64,000 nucleotides of DNA from the NCBI GenBank assembly GCA_013398295.1, contig VZSF01008206.1, forward strand, positions 186,001-250,000, written 5' to 3'. The notes under the pieces were generated by a model. It had not been told where the DNA came from, ran no database searches, and was given only the letters and a program-made list of their open reading frames with translations. This document shows, piece after piece, positions 1 through 12,830 of this stretch. The position numbers were made by a program, and so were the translations under genes. Numbering within the stretch: the stretch's first letter is position 1; each line of letters starts with the position of its first letter. The DNA comes from Chionis minor. Taxonomy: Eukaryota > Chordata > Aves > Charadriiformes > Chionididae.

Positions 1-3000
1 AAAATTCTATTAAAAAATGTTATGTTTTTATCACATGCTTTTTTCACAAAGAGGAGATAAAATTACAGTAAAATATACAATAAATCTGTTTGCAATTTTA
101 TAGCTTTATTCTCTTCTGCCAAAACAAACTTGTTGGAATTAATGGTAATGAGACACTAATAATATCTGATAACAAGTTATTTTTAGCTCCTGAAAAAAGC
201 CCCTCTTGTTGCAATGTCATAGTAATAATTTGAAGTAAACAGTAAATGTAGAATGAGCTATGAGCATTTACAGACAGTAAATCTGCAAAGTTCGCCTATC
301 TACATGGTCAATATGGAGTAATTCCACTGAAATCTAGATTTAAGAAGGACAGAAGACTGTGTTTAATTTGCTCCAGATGTAGCCAGTTAAAAATAAACAG
401 AACTGAGAGGTCCTGAGCTACACATTAAGCTTGGAAATCAAGCAACAGAGGCAACTGTGCAAATGGCCTGTGTAAATAGGTGTCTGTTACCTATTTTCAA
501 CCAGTCTCTTTTGAGCAGTTAGTACTGTGGTTAAATTCCAAGTAAAGATTTATTATTTCTTAGCATTTTTCCTATTAAGTGTAAGGAAAAATAAAACTTT
601 GATGGATACTGCTAGGCCAGAGCAGGAGCATGACTTGATTTTCTTTTTACAAGTTCAGCCAATGTTTTCACAACAATACTTGCAAATGGCTGTACTTCAA
701 AGAGACACAGCACATTCCGCATCTACCTCCTCCTGCTCATCTCACTAGCACTGTGGAGGCCACCGAGCTATTTTCACATCTAAATGTTTGTTTTTAACAG
801 CTATGTCTGTGGTGAATTAAGCCTCAGTTGTAGCTGTTTAAATAAACACTTAGGTCACAGTATGGTACCTACACAGTAAGCAATGGTGAGATAGGCTTTG
901 GAGACAGAAGTAAGCATTCTTTTAATCCAACATGCAGAAAAAACACATGCAAGCTTGTGTGTATGTGTATGGAGGTCCACACTTTGGTTAGAGATTTAAA
1001 TGTAGTGGTTCAAAATAGGTCTAAAGTGTAACTCATGGTCTGCAATTGCAAAATGATCTTACAATACAACCTAGGTATTTTGAAACCAGATTTCTTCCTA
1101 AATTTCCCTTGGTGTCCCTAAGAACGATGGCTTTTTCAGGCTGGATTTTGCTTCATCTGTTTTCCTACAAAAAAGAGCAAACAATGTCAAGGCCCTGATG
1201 CAGCAAATTATTTTGTTATACACTTGACTACCTTATTTCAACAGACACAGAGAAGTCAGCCTTTCATTGAACTGGGTCATGCATATGTAGACCTTATAAC
1301 AATCAACTTGATATTTTTTCAGGATTTCAACCATGGTTAACATGTTGACGCAATGGGCACAGTACGACTAGGACGCATCTCACTTGCCTTCAGCCTCTGA
1401 AAGGTTAAGCGTCTGTTATAAGCTAGGTACTAATTCCTTCTGTAGACAATGCATATGACACCTATGGGGCATTCACTGCATGCATCTTAGATACCTGGTT
1501 TTGGATGGTTTGCATTGTCCGCTCACACAGGCTTATTTCTCTTCACTAGCAAAAGGAACCAATCTGCTTATCTTTGCTCAGACAGCTAAGAGCTGCACGA
1601 TGTTAGATGAGTATTTCCCTGAACATGCAGAACACACTTTATAGTATTATTTGCAAAATACTGCCACAGCTGTGAATGTGTTAAGTGATACCGATGTCTC
1701 GGTTACTCTGCTTCTCTCATTAAGAGAATTTCTTTTTCCTAAATCTTTCCCATCTCTTTCAAAGTGTTTTACTATTGAAAGTTATGAGTATCATGCAAGT
1801 TGGACCGAAACACAGAAAAGCAAAGAAATGTTGCAGTTGTGGTGGTCTCTTACTAGAGCAGCTCTTTCCTCTCCTCCTGCTTTTCCTTTTGTTCTCCTCC
1901 ATCTCCCTGATTTTGAGGATAGCTGAAGGGTGCCACTTGATGCATTTGGCAATAACCAGGGCCAAACTGAGTTCATCATGATAGAATTACAATTATTAAT
2001 GATAATACAGGTTTAATCCAATTCATACACCAGTGTGATATGAGCTTTGTCCTTTATTGGCACAATAACAGAGGAACAGACACTATATTCATGCTTGTAA
2101 AATGCTCTGTTTCACTCGGTGCCATAGGGACACTTTTATTCTGTGCATGTTTTTAAAAGTTATTCTTATCCAGATTTAATACTTAATACTTTCATTTATT
2201 CAATTTTAATACAGCAATTATGTTTTGAAAAAGAAACAAGAGATACTCTTTTCAATTTCAAATATCAACTTTATTTTAATCTCATTTAAACCTGGCTTTT
2301 TAACCTAAAAGGTTTAACATAAAGGTTAAAGTTTTTTCCCTTCTTATTTTCCTCCTTTCCCAATGAACAGGGAGAGAGGTTAAAAAAGGGGAAAGTAAGA
2401 GAAAGAACAACTACTCTTAAACCTCTAATTAAAGTTAAATCAATTAAAGGTGTGTTTTCCCCATTTCCTATATTATGCTACTATAAATGAGAAACATTGA
2501 GAAACAGTTGCAAAGCAAGGAAAAGCAGGAGAGAATATAAAAATAGGGTTTTCACACTGAAAGCAGAAAAAGATCACAAATCAAATTGTCATAAACAATA
2601 AATTTTTAATTGAATATGTGTGTATTATCAAAGACCATTTTCAAAGGAATTTGGACAAATTTCTATGTAATATTATTCTATGTAATATAAGTGCAAATAC
2701 TAAAGACAAAGCATTCACTAGGAATTTAGAAGCAGATGTAAAGCTTGGAATCCACGCGTAAACTCTTTAGAATCCTACAATTATTTCAGTTAATACTATA
2801 TTTGATGTTCTGGAAAGGCTATTACACAAAGCTCTGACATAATGTTTGTTTTTTAATCATATTCAAAGAGGCAGAACTGCAGAAGACTTTTTGTGAAACT
2901 TTAAAGCTAAACTACTCAAAGTAGATACCATATGCCTGATAAAACAAATGTACTTGTTATTTTTTTTGTCTTTGTCAAGAGATAAAATATTTTATCATCA

Positions 3001-6000
3001 ATATAGAAATTTGCAAGAGTATTTTTTCCTTAGAAAGTGTAATAGAAGTTAAACATGACAGAGATTCTTTTTGTTGCTGTTGTGTGCTTTGAAGTCACCC
3101 GGATTTAATCATATGCTTCGACTTAAGCTCATGATATCCTGCAGCTCTATGATAAAGGCCTTTTTAAATTAATAATCTTATTAATGATGATATACATGAG
3201 CCACATATGCAGAATGTTCAGCTCCACTCAGGTTCCACTGAACAGAGATCTGAATGGAGTTAGACTGATGTTTTCTGGAGTAGTCCCTCACCTTGCATAT
3301 TTTGTCTGTCAACCTGCGCTAAAATGATAACAGACCTACGGTTCTGGACAACAGACTTTACTTTTCATATAGAAGGAATGAACACAGATTGAATGCTTTA
3401 AAGTACAACTATGCTAAGGGTTAGGATAGGCCTTCTGGTAAGAAAGATTAATGGGGCCACTTGTGATAACTTATTGCAGCATAGTAGGCGTCGTGAAGAA
3501 TGTGTATTACAGATCTCAGCTTTGTACATAGAATAGGATGAAGTCATGTTTTCCTGCTGATTTAAAAAATGTAAAATTGACAGATGTCAATGATTAGTAT
3601 GATGCTTAATATTTTTTACAATACTTCAGTAGGAGTGCTATGAAAACTTGATATAATTCATTACATATTATGCAAATAACTATTAAAATCGTTATCCTAA
3701 AACTACATAGTTCAACATTTGATTTTACGTATGAAAATGGATTGGCTGCTTCTGGCAATGTTAATGTAATTACCACTGGCTTAATTTGTAGCGTGAAGAT
3801 CTGCAAGGCTGTGTCCCGTGATAGTTGCCATCTTGTTTTACCACTGTTAAATTGTAATTATAGCTTTGGAAAACTGTATGTTTGGGGACATTAACAGTGA
3901 CAGCAAAATCCTGTCAGAATGCTGGTTGCTTAGCTACAACTAGAAGGAACAAACTACTAGTAGAACTGAAAAAACATTTGTTTTTCAAGGAGTACATTTA
4001 AATGAAATAACAACTGTGTTGTGACTGTTACTACTGGTTTTTCTAAAGTTACTAAGACGTTGCCAAGAGAAGTGCTACAAAACTCAACTGCAGTTGTAAG
4101 AATTCACTGTCAGGGAAAACAGACCTCCAAGAAATCTTTGTCCTTAACCTGAATTTGTGGCAGTGACTACTGGAACCTGTCTTTTTACAAAGAATGAGAA
4201 AGTTTGAAGACAACGCAAGCTTTTTTTTTTTCCCCCAGATTAGAAAATGTGGAAAATGTCATCAGTTTACATCAAGAGATTTCTCTTTAATTTTTATTTG
4301 AAGCTGAAAAATTGAAAAACAATGTTGTAATCACTTTCAAAACCAGGTGATCTTTCACTTGAAAATTTCATCTGGTTTCAGTTTTTAATATTAAATAAAA
4401 CCTGTAAAATTATCTAGATATTTTTTAATCAAATAAACCTTATCAGTTAATGGAAAGACATTTTTCCCCCTAGTATGACTCACCTAACATTCAAAAAGCG
4501 TACATGGAAAACAACTTCAAGATTGAAATTGCCTTCAAATAATTTTTTTCATTACAGGTCAATCAACAAATCTGAAACAAGTGTCAATGACAGACTGAAT
4601 TACTTAGAAAGTCTGTAAGTTCTGATCCGCAGCTTTCTCCCTGGGAGTGACTCTGTATTCCACACTTGATTTTACCATAAGTATTGAATTAATGCAAGAA
4701 GTTCAAATTGATGCTTACAGCCCCCCTATTCTTTTAGTATAAAGAATATGCAAATGTTTGATTAATCAGGCTTTCCTCTTTCTGTTGTCAATGATTTGTT
4801 CAAGCCAAACATCCAGCTTCAAATTTTAGTTTTAATGATCTCTTCCTTGTAATATTATTATTAAACTGTAATGAAAATTAAACTGAGACAGGACAATAAT
4901 TTAAATGAGGCCAATCAATAAATAAAACTTGCAGTCTGCCATTGTAAAACCTTATAGTGCTTGCTTATAACTTGAACACTGGCAGTTCCTTCCTCCTTTA
5001 TGTATTACTGAGTGTTAATTTCTTTCATCAGTCCAATTTCACTATATGAAAACAAATTACAATGTTGTCTTATTAAACCATTAGACTGAAATTGTACAGC
5101 TGTACATCAGTGAAAATTTAGGAAATGAAGATACAGGAGTATTCAAACATTTATTAGTGCAATAACAACCCCATAATCATATAACTTTATGGGATGTCAT
5201 TTAATTTGAAACACCCTTTGTGGACCAGTTCTGGGAAGTGTTTCTTCCCTTCTCTTTTGCAAAGCTCCAAATAGGATTTGTCCCATCTCTTCTGCTCCAT
5301 TAGGAATGTTAGGAACAGAATTTCCAGCACTCTGATGTTTCCGTTTGGTAATGATTATAGTACTTAAGTGCTTGAGTGCAAAATGCCACCATGTTCATTA
5401 GAAGGATCATACACATTTTTCTGCTTTAATTCATCAGATTTAGTTTTCAAGTTCATAACATCAGAAACTTTCCTCTGGGTTCAACAGTCCCAATATAAAT
5501 GATCTTTGCTTATACTATATCCTCTCAGATTTTAATAAATAAGGATGCCTCACACAAACTAATGTTTCAGTGTCAGGTAGCAGGCTTGAATCTTTTCCAT
5601 ATTTTGAATAGCATAGTCCCAATTAAAAAAAAACCCAAAAAAACCCCTAAATGCATAAACCAAAGAAGAAGCAAAGCTGATTTTTTGTCACCCATTCCTA
5701 CATTAATGTCCCTATCAAAGCATCATTCTCTTAAGGTACCTTCTGGCAATACTCTTCATTATCAATGAAAGTTTATAAGCCTTTCGTTGTGCAAACAGGA
5801 GTATTGCAGAAACCACTTTAATGTGCAAACCTCTGTGGAAGAAAGAGTAACTGAACAAAACTTCTAACAGAAGTACTGTTATCTCCATTTACAGTTTGAT
5901 AGTTGTCCATCAGACAACTTCTTACTAATGATTGGATAAAAGCCCAGGTTTTCAAGGAGCTTATTTAACTTCTTCAATGCTGCCAAGTGATAGAATTCCT

Positions 6001-7183
6001 CATAGTTTGAGCTTAATGATGACATTGATCAAAATGTTAATATATGTAGATTTATCAGGACACAATGATTATGGTGATAAAGGCTCATGATTGGAACTTC
6101 CAGAGTAAATGTACTGAAATGATAAACGCATATTTCCTGGTCCAAGTAAATGGATTCAGTACTGCAGTTAATGTTTCATACAGCCCAACTTCATTAAGCA
6201 CAACTCAGCTAATGATATCATGAATTTGTTTCATTTTATCAAATTGCATTAATTAGGGAAATGGATCGAAAGCTGATTGTGAATAAATTTGCTTTTCCCT
6301 GGAATAACTAAAAAAAGGGGTAATCAAATTAATTTGTCCCTTTTCCCCCCTATTAACTTGGAATATGACGATTCTTTCTCAACTTCATGGCATGAACTAC
6401 TTTGTGTTTAACATGATTCTCATTAACCAATTTAATTGTAGGGGTTTTAAGCAGCAATGCTCACAGGCTGGACCAATGCCAGCTCTTTCTTTTCCAATCA
6501 TATTAAATGCCATCTCTCCAGGGATACAGGCCTTTAACAAAGACCTGCGTTACCATTATTCTTTACAATGTTAAGAGAAGCAATCAACAAGGTCTTGCCA
6601 TGGTTCCTTAAATTATTCACGCCTGATCCATTGTATCAAACTACAATGTTTACTGCAAAATTGTTGTCCTCTGAGTTCTGATTGTGATAATGGGGCTCTG
6701 CAGGATATGTATGATTCATAGTGATGTCTCTGAGCTCTTAAAAACATTGTTGTGCTGCGTTTAATTATAGGAACAGATTCTACAAACAGTTGAAAATCAC
6801 ATAATTTGCAAGTAATTATGGGTATTATGTAGATTAGAAAGGGATAGGTGGCTTTAATTTTGCAGAAAGAGTAGGCCTTTCTAGTTTTAACCTTCTGTTG
6901 TCTGAGATTCCTAGAAATTATAAGTTTAAGTTCACATGAAAAATCAGCCTTAAAATCATGCTGAGAAACAGCTGCTATTTTACTTTTCTGGGTTCTGTGT
7001 CAAAGAAGCTCTCTCTTTTTCGAGGAATGGCTACCAGTGGATTAGTGGTAATGATATTGCACTGAAGATACAAACTGATGAATACTACATAATAATCCCT
7101 GCTATTAAGCGATGACCTTTATTTAATAAAAAACAAACTACTGGTAACTTCTTCAAATATCAAAGTTTCCAAGAAACATTGAT
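1..7183. other. AT-rich DNA without a recognisable gene
   Basis: I see no exon, RNA gene or recognisable transposon here. The longest ATG-to-stop frame is about 91 codons (1651-1926, plus strand) and overlaps frames of similar length on both strands, as expected by chance. Small landmarks are a T11C5 run followed by AG at 4221-4238, which resembles a splice-acceptor tract but has no open frame after it; a perfect 14-bp palindrome TGTACAGCTGTACA at 5093-5106; and an A/C-rich run near 5627-5650. Confidence 0.6.
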
Positions 7184-7189
7184 GTTTAC

Positions 7190-7346
7190 CTAGCTGTCCG
7201 CATCTGCATAGGAAAACCAAGTTTCTCGATGGACCGTTGTTCAGGTGAGCTTCCAAGTAGGCATATAAATCTGTTGACAGCACGGGTGCGAACACATCTG
7301 ACCCAGGGCTGGCAATGAGAACCAGAACCAGAAGCAGCGGGTGCAT
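7190..7346 (-). CDS. possible first coding exon of a secreted or membrane protein
   Basis: Read on the minus strand, an ATG at 7346 opens a frame starting MHPLLLVLVLIASPG. This is a short hydrophobic run that looks like a classical signal peptide, with plausible cleavage around residues 16-20. About 35 polar residues follow, including a CRC pair near residues 47-49. After 52 codons plus one base the DNA reads CTAG|GTAAAC, a fair splice donor, so the exon would end at 7190. Without splicing the frame runs to a stop at 7119 (75 residues). Local CpG density is higher than in the surrounding sequence, as often seen near a transcribed 5' end. I do not recognise the protein family, and I found no second exon on the minus strand below 7184. 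It could equally be a chance frame or a decayed gene. Confidence 0.28.
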
Positions 7347-7828
7347 GGTGCAGAACTCCCTGAGCTGACTGGATGTGAATCAGCTTGGGTCTGACTGCAG
7401 GCTAAGCCACGTTTGTGCAGCAGTGCATTCAAGCTAATAAAGATAGCTGCGAAGCAGAGCTTGTTAGGTCAACCGTAGAGCTGATCCGCACCATGTGGAT
7501 TTACTGAGTTGCATCTCTGCTAGCTCAGGGATCTATGCACCACACTCCATGCGTGGCAGAGACCGGCTGATAAATAAGCTATGCCGTCTGGAGACCAGGG
7601 CTGTACATGTAGAGTTAATTTGGCTTTGTAAATTCCTCAGCTGATTAGAGCAAACACACCCCTCAGTGATCTGGGAGAATGTCTGCCCTATGGTAAATGT
7701 GAAAGGGCCACTTACAGCCAAAAGGAACCTGCAGTGACGTTCTCTTCTGCAAATTTCCATTGTTTCTGGAGCATTAGATAGGTCAGAGATTAAGCATTTG
7801 CTGCAAGGAAACTTCATATATATATATA
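7195..7828 (-). promoter_or_regulatory. CpG-enriched patch with an upstream TA-rich element
   Basis: Between about 7195 and 7590 there are roughly a dozen CpG dinucleotides, whereas the flanking kilobases have very few. For the minus-strand frame starting at 7346 this patch covers the exon and its upstream region. An alternating (AT)n run at 7816-7828 lies about 470 bp upstream and could serve as a TATA-like element or may simply be a microsatellite. The promoter role is inferred from composition and position only. Confidence 0.2.
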
Positions 7829-9704
7829 CCCAGGAAACTGCTTGTATGCCTAGAAAACTCCTAGCAACATAATGATACTACCACTGTTAAACTGACTGTA
7901 CTGGTATAGATGAGTGGAGGACCCTATTCTGAAACAAGTGAGTTTTCATTCTAGTGTAGGAAGTTTTACAAGTGCAGATATACCAGTTTAGATTCACACT
8001 TTTGCTAATAATGCATACATGACCTAAAAATCAGAGCTTTCCTTTTCTCAAAGTGCGGAAATCAGGAAAAATAGTGCTGAAATCAGGAACGTTTGAATTC
8101 TAGGAACAATTTCATTAGCAGTAAATTTGCTCCAGGATTTCAATAACTCATTTTAAAACAAACAAACTATCCACAAAACAGAACCCAACAACATTTGTTT
8201 ATAAGCTTTTCTTTTTAGCTGAAGCTAATCAGTGAAGTTAGTTTTACAACTTTTGCATACTTCAGAAGTTATTGAGTTGTAGCAGGCCATTATCAGCACA
8301 AAAAGTTTGTCAAGTGCTGACCTTTCTTATAGCACAGATAGCACAAATGACTTCTGGTACACCAGGATGTCAACCTATTTCTCCAAACTGCTTTAAAATA
8401 GAAAAAGGATAACTAAGCTTTAGGACATGACTATGGATGCACATATTGCTAGGGACTTTTCTTTAATGTTATTTGTATTTATAAAGTTTTATTATAAATT
8501 ACACAAATTTTCACAATCGCTGTAATATCTGTAAAAGGTGTATTTTCTGAAAGCCCCTGTCTAAAACAGACAAGATGTAATCCACCACTAACTTGTCTAT
8601 CAGCTAAAGTTTAACTATAGGCTAGTACCTACTATTTCGTTTAGCAAATGAACTAATTCCTGGTTGAAATAGAGCATATTTTCAAAATGGTCTTTCTACT
8701 TATTGCATCTTCAGACAATTTGTTTCAGTGTTAATTATCCTTAGTATAAAAAAATTGCATCTTACGCCCATTTCTAGTTCGTATGACTTCCATGAAATTT
8801 AATTAAACAAAGATGTATAAAAGTAGCAGCAATCATTTCCAGTCCTAGGGAGAACTATAGCAAGAAAAACTTGTCATACCTCTGTGGTCCAAATATCACT
8901 ATGTCTAAATCACTATGAATTTTTCATGAGAGTGAGGGCCACATGGGTTCTCAGTTTCCAAATTCTTTTTAGCACAGAGAATGCTTCAGAAAGCCTGTAA
9001 ATTTTTGAAAAATAGTCTGAAAATACTAGGGAGGAGGACAAGCTGGGTGACACAATAGTTAAAGTGGTCAGAAAGACCTGGTCAGAAAAAAACACCACCA
9101 ACAATAACCAAACAGAAAACAAATGGAACAGGAAAAAATAAAATATGTAAGGTCCTAAACACACATAAATCAGAATATTCTGTTGTTGTGTCAAGTATCT
9201 CAGAGATAATTTTGTTACTGTGGTGCAGATACCTCTGTCAAATGCTTCTGTGAAATATTATGAGATCCACCAAGAAGATCCATTATCCCTGAAACTATAC
9301 CAGTCAATATCAGTTGTAATTCCTACACTTCTGCAAGTTAGAAACATATATGATTATACTAAGAATTGTGGGATATGGGGTTGTGTAATACAGGGATGTA
9401 TGTTGTTAGGCAATTAATATGCGCTTAGCCCTGCAAAGCAGTACTATCAGCTTTCATAGACTTTGCTCATGCCTTGAATTCTTGAACAGCAATACACAGA
9501 TACAGTGAAAAACTGTTGAACATTGTGCTGAATTTTCTTTTTTTCTAGATGTAACCATATCTGAGTAAAAAGATTTTATAAAATATTCATCCTGACATTC
9601 AAAACCCCACAGTGCTGAATCAAACTTTTCTAAAACAGCATCTGCAGGTAGAGATGCTTCCAGAATTGTTCATTCACTTTTTTTTAAGTTACAGTTTATC
9701 CAGC
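7829..9704. other. AT-rich DNA, nothing recognised
   Basis: Only short frames are present (the longest is 93 codons, 8913-9194 minus, composed of aromatic and hydrophobic residues as expected from pyrimidine-rich DNA). I see no repeat or conserved motif that I can name. Confidence 0.55.
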
Positions 9705-10056
9705 TGTCATAGTGTTGTCCCAAATCTGGGTTCTTTACCCAGTGTGCAAGCCAGTGACACACAGAGCAGAGGTATTTCCAGGATTATTCTATTAATGTGC
9801 AGAAATGGGGTGCTCATCCCAAAATGGGAGCACACCTTAGCTTCAAAAACCTCCAACTTTATACTGTGACCTTTACATATTCAAACAATTAATACATATT
9901 CATTGTTATTCCCTTTAATGATTCTTCAAGATTTCTTCATTTCCCATGTAAATTAGTGTGCAGGCTCTGTCTTCTTCTTCCATTGTTCTCTTTTTAGTAG
10001 GCGGTATCATTTGGGTAGGTGGTCAATGAATCAGTGATTGAGATCTCCCCCTGACA
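9705..10056 (-). mobile_element. probable endogenous-retrovirus LTR, solo or fragment
   Basis: On the minus strand the segment begins TGTCAGGGGGAGATC and ends CACTATGACA, so its ends form the inverted pair TGTCA/TGACA expected of an LTR. About 190 bases in, a TATAAAG box lies at plus positions 9860-9866. About 90 bases further on there is an AATAGAATAA stretch that could be a decayed polyadenylation signal, followed by roughly 75 bases of U5-like sequence. This U3-R-U5 spacing, with a 352-bp length, fits a short gamma/class-I-type LTR. I see no matching target-site duplication: the flanks read CAGC and AAAT. I see no primer-binding site or polypurine tract outside it. The family is not identified and the boundaries are inferred from the terminal repeats. 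Confidence 0.5.
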
Positions 10057-12761
10057 AAATTATCTACTTGCCCTGTAATCTTGGCAGTTCCAGGAGGTTT
10101 TCTCAATTTGCTGAGCGGGCCTACAGTTCATGACTCTCTTGACAGGAATATCCTACTTATCAACAAAGCCACATTGTCTAGTCGTTAGTGCCTTAATTGA
10201 ATTGCAGATAAATCATATCCAGTTACTATTTTATTATTAGGTAAATAACTGAATAGGGTTGGGGTTGTGTAGAGAACTCTAGCAGCAGCAGGTTTCCTTA
10301 GTTGTTTCAATTACATTTTACATTTCATTTTTCTAGTTAATATCAATTTTACAGCAACAGTATAAACATAAAATGACAAAGAGAAAGATAACATATCCCT
10401 TAAACGTCCATATTATTCATATGAATGCAGATAGCTGGGTTAATAAGGGAACAGTAGAGGGAAGGCTGGGAAAAGGTCTTCCTGATGGTTTAAAAAATAC
10501 CCTCAGAACCCTAAATCAGGTGCCATCTAGCCCAGAACTCAGTGTTTTGTCAGCTAGATTTCTCACAGTAAAATGCTGCACAGTGCCCAAAATTCCATTG
10601 CTGAGCAGTGACACCAAAGTCCCGGCAGCCTTCAACCAAACAACATGTGTTTCACACAACCTCTCACACAACTGACAACAGTTTTACCCATCTTTTGATA
10701 AATTCTTGGCATTTTATTTCTTGCTTTGTCCCCATCCACGGATGCACACTGTCGCTGTAGTCAAAAATAAAATGAGAGGTAAGAACCGATGAATCCATCT
10801 CCCTGTTTATTTCTTGAAGTTGGTCCTTTGTTTGGTGGGAAAGTTTTACTAACTGCCAGAATACCAAATACACTGAGACAAACTGTATTCATCCTTTTGT
10901 TGGAGGCATTCCTTTTTTTGTTTGAATGACTAGAAACTGTAGAAGACAGTCAAATTCAGTAATGCTTCATTCCAAGTGAGTTGATATTACCTTATCCCAC
11001 GCACTGGTGATAATTGCTTATTGGTCCAAATGCTACTTATTTTTACAAAATGGAGCATCTTCCACTCAGCACTCTAAGAGTCACGCCTCACCAAAAAAAA
11101 ATTATGTCATTCTCCCATGAGACATGAAAACATCAAGATGAAACCAGGCAAAGGAAGAAGGAAGGTCTTCCACATTCTTGGTGAATGATCTGGCTCTGGG
11201 GTAAATGATGCCTCAGTGGGGCTGAGGGAGATGAATAACTTCTATCTTCCCCTTGTCTGCAGCTTGTGTGAGAAAAGGCTGACCTCATCAGACACCTACC
11301 ACTAGAAGACCCCTGGCTATGAGTACCACGTAGGCACTTTCTTGCTGTCTAGAGTGCTTCTGTGCCCTTCACTTCTCTCCTTGAGACGTTTTAAACTGTA
11401 TAGATAACAGAAAGCTCTGCCAGGATTGCTAAGGTTGTGAATACCAGCTGTGCCTTATTTAGGGAACATTGGTTGCCAACTCAGAGTTGTTTGTTGTCCA
11501 AAAGAAATCCTTTATAATACAAGCCCACATCTCTTTGGAAAAGTAGCCTGGAGATTTTCTAAATATCCATATGTCTAAGTGATGTATCACAGTTAAGATA
11601 TCGTGCACAACAAGATTATTGCTGACTGATCCAGTTAGTGCAGAACTTAACAAGAGCTCCTGTTGTACCCCCAAGCAATGCATAAGTTTCTTTAAGTCCC
11701 AATGAGAAGTGTGTGCAAATCATGATAGCCAAACATTTCAAATAAAGAGCCTGAAACTTGATTGTAAAGTAGTTCTCAAACTGTAGTGAAACCAGAGCTA
11801 CCTTGAAAGATTTTTCTATTTTCCATATGTAGCAGTGACTTCCTCTATTAGACAGTATGTCCATTTTAAGGAACAAGGGTTATATGTTAAGAAACAGGGT
11901 TTCCAAACCATGGTTGATTGGAAAGAGATTATCCATTTCATATGAAAGCCTGAGATATCATTAGATGTGTGGAGAAAATAGTTGTATTAGAGAAAATAAT
12001 GGTGCCTTTGGCATTAGCAGTGTAGGGTGGGTGAGCACCACTGTTTTGTCTGCTAATTTTACTTAAGTTTAGTTTGGAAAATGAACATATAAGCAGGAAT
12101 ATATGTGGCAGTGAACCCCTCCTGGACAGGGAAAAGACACAAACTGATCTGTGAGCACACTAAAAGTTCATTGCCTTCATTAGGATATGCACAGCAGCAC
12201 TGGAGCCTCAGATATTGGTTCTGGGCATCTCACATCTCATCCCACCATCCCACCATCCTTCACTGAAGGCCAAAACCATAATGGAGGTAAATGGATGATG
12301 TGAAGAAAGAAGTGGTGATCTCCAAACCTCTTCAAAATACGTAAGGAGAGGAAGAAGGGTTAATTAACTACTGTCTTAATTAGTCCTAGTTAAGATCACT
12401 CCTTTTTTGGTCTAGGAGCCTCTTCTAAGGCTCACACTTAGCTTGCTCGGCTATCTGAACATTTCACACAATATGTGTAAGAGAAAGTTAGCACCAAAAT
12501 CTTTAAATGAAAGTAGGTAAAACTTACTCTATAGGGATGATTTGTATTCAAAATCCAAGTTATTCAACTGTGAAACAGAAGCAAATTTATCTCAACTATC
12601 ATGTCATGGTCTTTATTCATACACGTGAAAGTCATAAAACATCATCTCCATACCAGCCATGTGTTTGAACTGCTGTTTAAACTGAATACTAAATAGAAGG
12701 CGGTGTTTTATTGCCTGGTCTGGGAACCCTCCATTACCAGTGTTGTTGCAGTGCTTCTTTT
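10057..12761. other. non-coding DNA, nothing recognised
   Basis: No open frame exceeds 100 codons (the longest is 10373-10675 plus). A small direct repeat of CCACCATCC occurs three times around 12241-12259. I could not assign any part to a known repeat family. Confidence 0.5.
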
Positions 12762-12830
12762 CCACATATGGAAGGAAGGAGTCTTCCACATATGGAAGGA
12801 AGGAGTCTTCCACATATGGAAGAGCATCTT
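12762..12830. repeat. 24-bp minisatellite, three units
   Basis: The unit begins CCACATATGGAAGG and recurs at 12762, 12786 and 12810. Units one and two match closely and the third diverges after CCACATATGGAAG. Because 24 is divisible by three, all frames stay open and give an eight-residue peptide repeat (FHIWKEGV) in one plus frame. That is a by-product of the period and not evidence of coding. Each unit holds a near-palindrome centred on CATATG. Confidence 0.9.

Noticed and set aside
5093..5106. 14-bp palindrome as a regulatory site
   Set aside because: Short palindromes are expected by chance in 64 kb, and no neighbouring gene or motif supports a role.
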